Shown here one piece after another: positions 61,692-64,000 of a stretch of 64,000 bases of DNA. The stretch is taken from positions 470,001 to 534,000 of the forward strand of contig CM072877.1 of the NCBI GenBank assembly GCA_036937835.1, in the 5' to 3' direction. Under the pieces are notes generated by a model. That model did not search any database. It had not been told where the DNA came from and was given only the letters and a program-made list of their open reading frames with translations. Position 1 is the first letter of the stretch. Every line of letters starts with the position of its first letter. This stretch comes from Pampus argenteus. Lineage: Eukaryota > Chordata > Actinopteri > Scombriformes > Stromateidae. Made by a program: the position numbers and the translations under genes.

Positions 61692-62041
61692 GAAGGAAAC
61701 AGACACACACAGGGTATTTATAGATGCCGTAACGCCACACTCTCTCACATGTGCGGTGATTGTATATGTCGATACTGAATGGAAACACGACACCCTGACG
61801 ATGACATAAAGTCAGCCAGTAACAGCTGTAACTGTGCGTTCCTCTCCAGGTCAACCTGTAGACATTATTACTTAATACACAGTCTATATCATTCTTCTTA
61901 ATGTTGGGGGATTGTATGACTGGAATCAGAGGTTCTTGATCCCAAAATACGGTGATGTGTTAACCCTTTATCAATCGGAACAGACGATCGCGATGCTGTT
62001 GATCGACATGTATAAATACCCTGTGTGTGTCAGTTTCCTCG

Positions 62042-62160
62042 GCTTACGGCCATACCACCCTGAACGAGCCCGATCTCGTCTGATCTCGCAAGCTAACTAG
62101 GGTTTGGCCTGGTTAGTACTTGCATGGGAGACCGCCTGGGAATACCAGGTGCTGTAAGCC
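62042..62160 (+). rRNA. 5S: 5S rRNA class b (dimer half B)
   Basis: G64T (GGTTTGGCC) instead of G65A. A CTCGG change lies just upstream of the gene. Confidence 0.85.
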
Positions 62161-62908
62161 TTTTCTGTGCTCTACGCAAACTGCAGAGGACGCTGCTGCC
62201 TCTTGTGTGCAGACAGAGCAAAGAGCGAACTTATTAGCTGCTTTTTCATTGGTGCCTCTTCAGAGTAAATTAGTTTAACCAAACTTATATATAGACCCCA
62301 GTCACATCTATTTTCATGTCAAATAATATAGGTTACTAGATAAGATTACATATTGTATGTCGCATTTCCATCATAATGTTCTTTACATTCATTAAAATGT
62401 CAACATGATTAGAAAATGTTTTTCTTGTAAATGAAAATACTGAAACAACAATCACAAAGCTTTTATCTTTGTAATTACCCCAGGTTGTCCTTTTCATAGG
62501 CTCTTTTGTTAAATTACATCATTTCTTAAAGCAACTGAAATCATTTCCTTCTTTGAGAAAAGAAAAAAACAACCACAAGCTCTGCACGTACCGTATTTTC
62601 AGGTAAGGGGAAAGAGAAAATATCTAAGAAAAAACAGGTATTTTTCTACACATGGCTAGTTGGGGTTAACTGTCAAAGGAACAAATTAAAAGACTAAAAC
62701 CATCACCTGTTGAATACTTCACAGGTACGTTTCAGAAGAGAACGTTTAAATGTCGTATGTTTTAAGATGCCTTCCAAAGCCTGATATGATCTATACATAC
62801 GTTATTTACACATGTTGATCAAACGTGAAATAAAATACCCACAGAGGAGGAAACAGCGTCCTCTGCAGTTTGCATAGAGCAGTAAAAAAAAGAAAAAAGA
62901 AAAAAAAA

Positions 62909-63026
62909 GCTTACAGCACCTGGTATTCCCAGGCGGTCTCCCATCCAAGTACTAACCAGGCCCTAACCTGCTTAGCCTCCGAGATCAGACGAGATCGGGC
63001 GCGCTCAGGGTGGTGTGGCCGTAAGC
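62909..63026 (-). rRNA. 5S: 5S rRNA class a, recombinant unit
   Basis: The left part has the type-B marker TTAGCCTCCG and a type-B terminator tract; immediately right of the gene the unit has type-A markers (TAAGCAAAGG, GTCGACACTG, GGGGCATTG, TTATTAATCGG). A switch point lies between about 62978 and 63026, within the gene. Confidence 0.87.
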
Positions 63027-63376
63027 AAAGGAAACAGACACACACAGGGTATTTATAGATGCCGTAACGCCACACTCTCTCACATGTGCGGTGATTGTAT
63101 ATGTCGACACTGAATGGAAACACGACACCCTGACGATGACACAAAGTCAGCCAGTAACAGCTGTAACTGTGCGTTCCTCTCCAGGTCAACCTGTAGACAT
63201 TATTACTTAATACACAGTCTATATCATTCTTCTTAATGTTGGGGCATTGTATGACTGGAATCAGAGGTTCTTGATCCCAAAATACGGTGATGTGTTAACC
63301 CTTTATTAATCGGAACAGACGATCGCGATGCTGTTGATCGACATGTATAAATACCCTGTGTGTGTCAGTTTCCTTG

Positions 63377-63495
63377 GCTTACGGCCATACCACCCTGAAC
63401 GAGCCCGATCTCGTCTGATCTCGCAAGCTAACTAGGGTTGAGCCTGGTTAGTACTTGCATGGGAGACCGCCTGGGAATACCAGGTGCTGTAAGCC
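63377..63495 (+). rRNA. 5S: 5S rRNA class b
   Basis: G65A; otherwise consensus. Last complete gene; the window ends in its downstream long spacer (63496-64000), in which nothing else is seen. Confidence 0.86.
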
Positions 63496-64000
63496 TTTTC
63501 TGTGCTCTACGCAAACTGCAGAGGACGCTGCTGCCTCTTGTGTGCAGACAGAGCAAAGAGCGAACTTATTAGCTTCTTTTTCATTGGTGCCTCTTCAGAG
63601 TAAATTAGTTTAACCAAACTTATATATAGACCCCAGTCACATCTATTTTCATGTCAAATAATATAGGTTACTAGATAAGATTACATATTGTATGTCGCAT
63701 GTCCATCATAATGTTCTTTACATTCATTAAAATGTCAACATGATTAGAAAATATGTTTTTCTTGTAAATGAAAATACTGAAACAACAATCACAAAGCTTT
63801 TATCTTTGTAATTACCCCAGGTTGTCCTTTTCATAGGCTCTTTTGTTAAATTACATCATTTCTTAAAGCAACTAAAATCATTTCCTTCTTTGAGAAAAGA
63901 AAAAAACAACCACAAGCTCTGCACGTACCGTATTTTCAGGTAAGGGGAAAGAGAAAATATCTAAGAAAAAACAGGTATTTTTCTACACATGGCTAGTTGG

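Larger units (their letters stand above)
57575..62898. repeat. 2,662-bp dimeric higher-order repeat, two copies
   Basis: Two unit types alternate. Type A (57575, 60237) has CTGATATTCCC, TAAGCAAAGG, GTCGACACTG, GGGGCATTG and TTATTAATCGG. Type B (58912, 61574) has TTAGCCTCCG, TAAGCGAAGG, GTCGATACTG, GACATAAAGTC and TTATCAATCGG. Gene starts recur at exactly 2,662 bp (57575/60237, 58043/60705, 58912/61574, 59380/62042). Confidence 0.9.
1..64000. repeat. Tandem 5S rDNA array, ~1,325-bp unit with divergent 5S pair
   Basis: The window is a head-to-tail array of units of about 1,325 bp (neighbouring minus-strand 5S genes start at 3212, 4550, 5872, 7195, 42482, 43807, 45131). Each unit reads: minus-strand 5S, a ~350-bp spacer with both promoters, plus-strand 5S, then a ~735-bp AT-rich spacer. 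Deviations are a duplicated spacer near 0.7-1.9 kb, five L2-group LINE insertions between 14.0 and 36.1 kb, and one Tx1-type LINE at 48.3-51.4 kb. Units are very similar but carry shared private variants that reveal recent block copying. Confidence 0.95.

Noticed and set aside
1..64000. CRISPR-like or phage-type repeat system
   Set aside because: The repeats are 1.3-kb eukaryotic 5S units, not short repeats with unique spacers; no cas or phage genes occur.

Overview
The window is almost entirely a tandem 5S ribosomal RNA gene array from a vertebrate, most likely a ray-finned (teleost) fish. The organism call rests on three things: vertebrate-type 5S sequence, an L2/CR1-group LINE typical of fish genomes, and a Tx1-clade LINE sitting inside a 5S gene. 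No species can be named from the sequence alone.

The basic unit is about 1,325 bp and holds TWO 5S genes in opposite orientation. A minus-strand gene (class a) and a plus-strand gene (class b) face away from each other across a spacer of about 350 bp. Each has its own TATAAATA box at -31 to -24. A longer AT-rich spacer of about 735 bp separates the 3' end of the plus gene from the 3' end of the next minus gene. The classes differ at 9 of 118 positions, and almost every copy keeps its class signature. Seen: 39 plus-strand 5S loci (one split by a LINE) and 42 minus-strand loci (one cut by the left edge, seven with 10-nt deletions), plus one 24-nt 5S fragment.

Layout. 1-13.8 kb: ordinary units, with a 618-bp spacer duplication at 680-1915. 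13.8-36.1 kb: five units carry one 5'-truncated L2-group LINE at the same GATGA site between the paired genes. In three of them the following 705 bp, including the plus 5S gene, is gone. Multi-kilobase blocks here are copied within the array (offsets 7,305, 9,314 and 13,304 bp). 36-48 kb: ordinary units, with three near-identical neighbours at 42.5-45.1 kb. 48.29-51.41 kb: a Tx1-clade (Mutsu-like) LINE fragment inserted inside a plus-strand 5S gene, with a recognisable 10-bp target duplication. 51.4-64 kb: ordinary units ending in a 2,662-bp dimeric higher-order repeat and a unit that looks like a crossover between the two dimer halves.

No cellular protein-coding gene is supported. The many 62-92-codon open frames are chance frames recurring with the repeat; the only real protein-coding sequence is decayed or truncated LINE reverse transcriptase. 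The window is best read as a record of how a 5S array evolves: inverted gene pairing, orientation-specific homogenisation, invasion by a 5S-targeting LINE, and amplification of a LINE-disrupted unit by array turnover.
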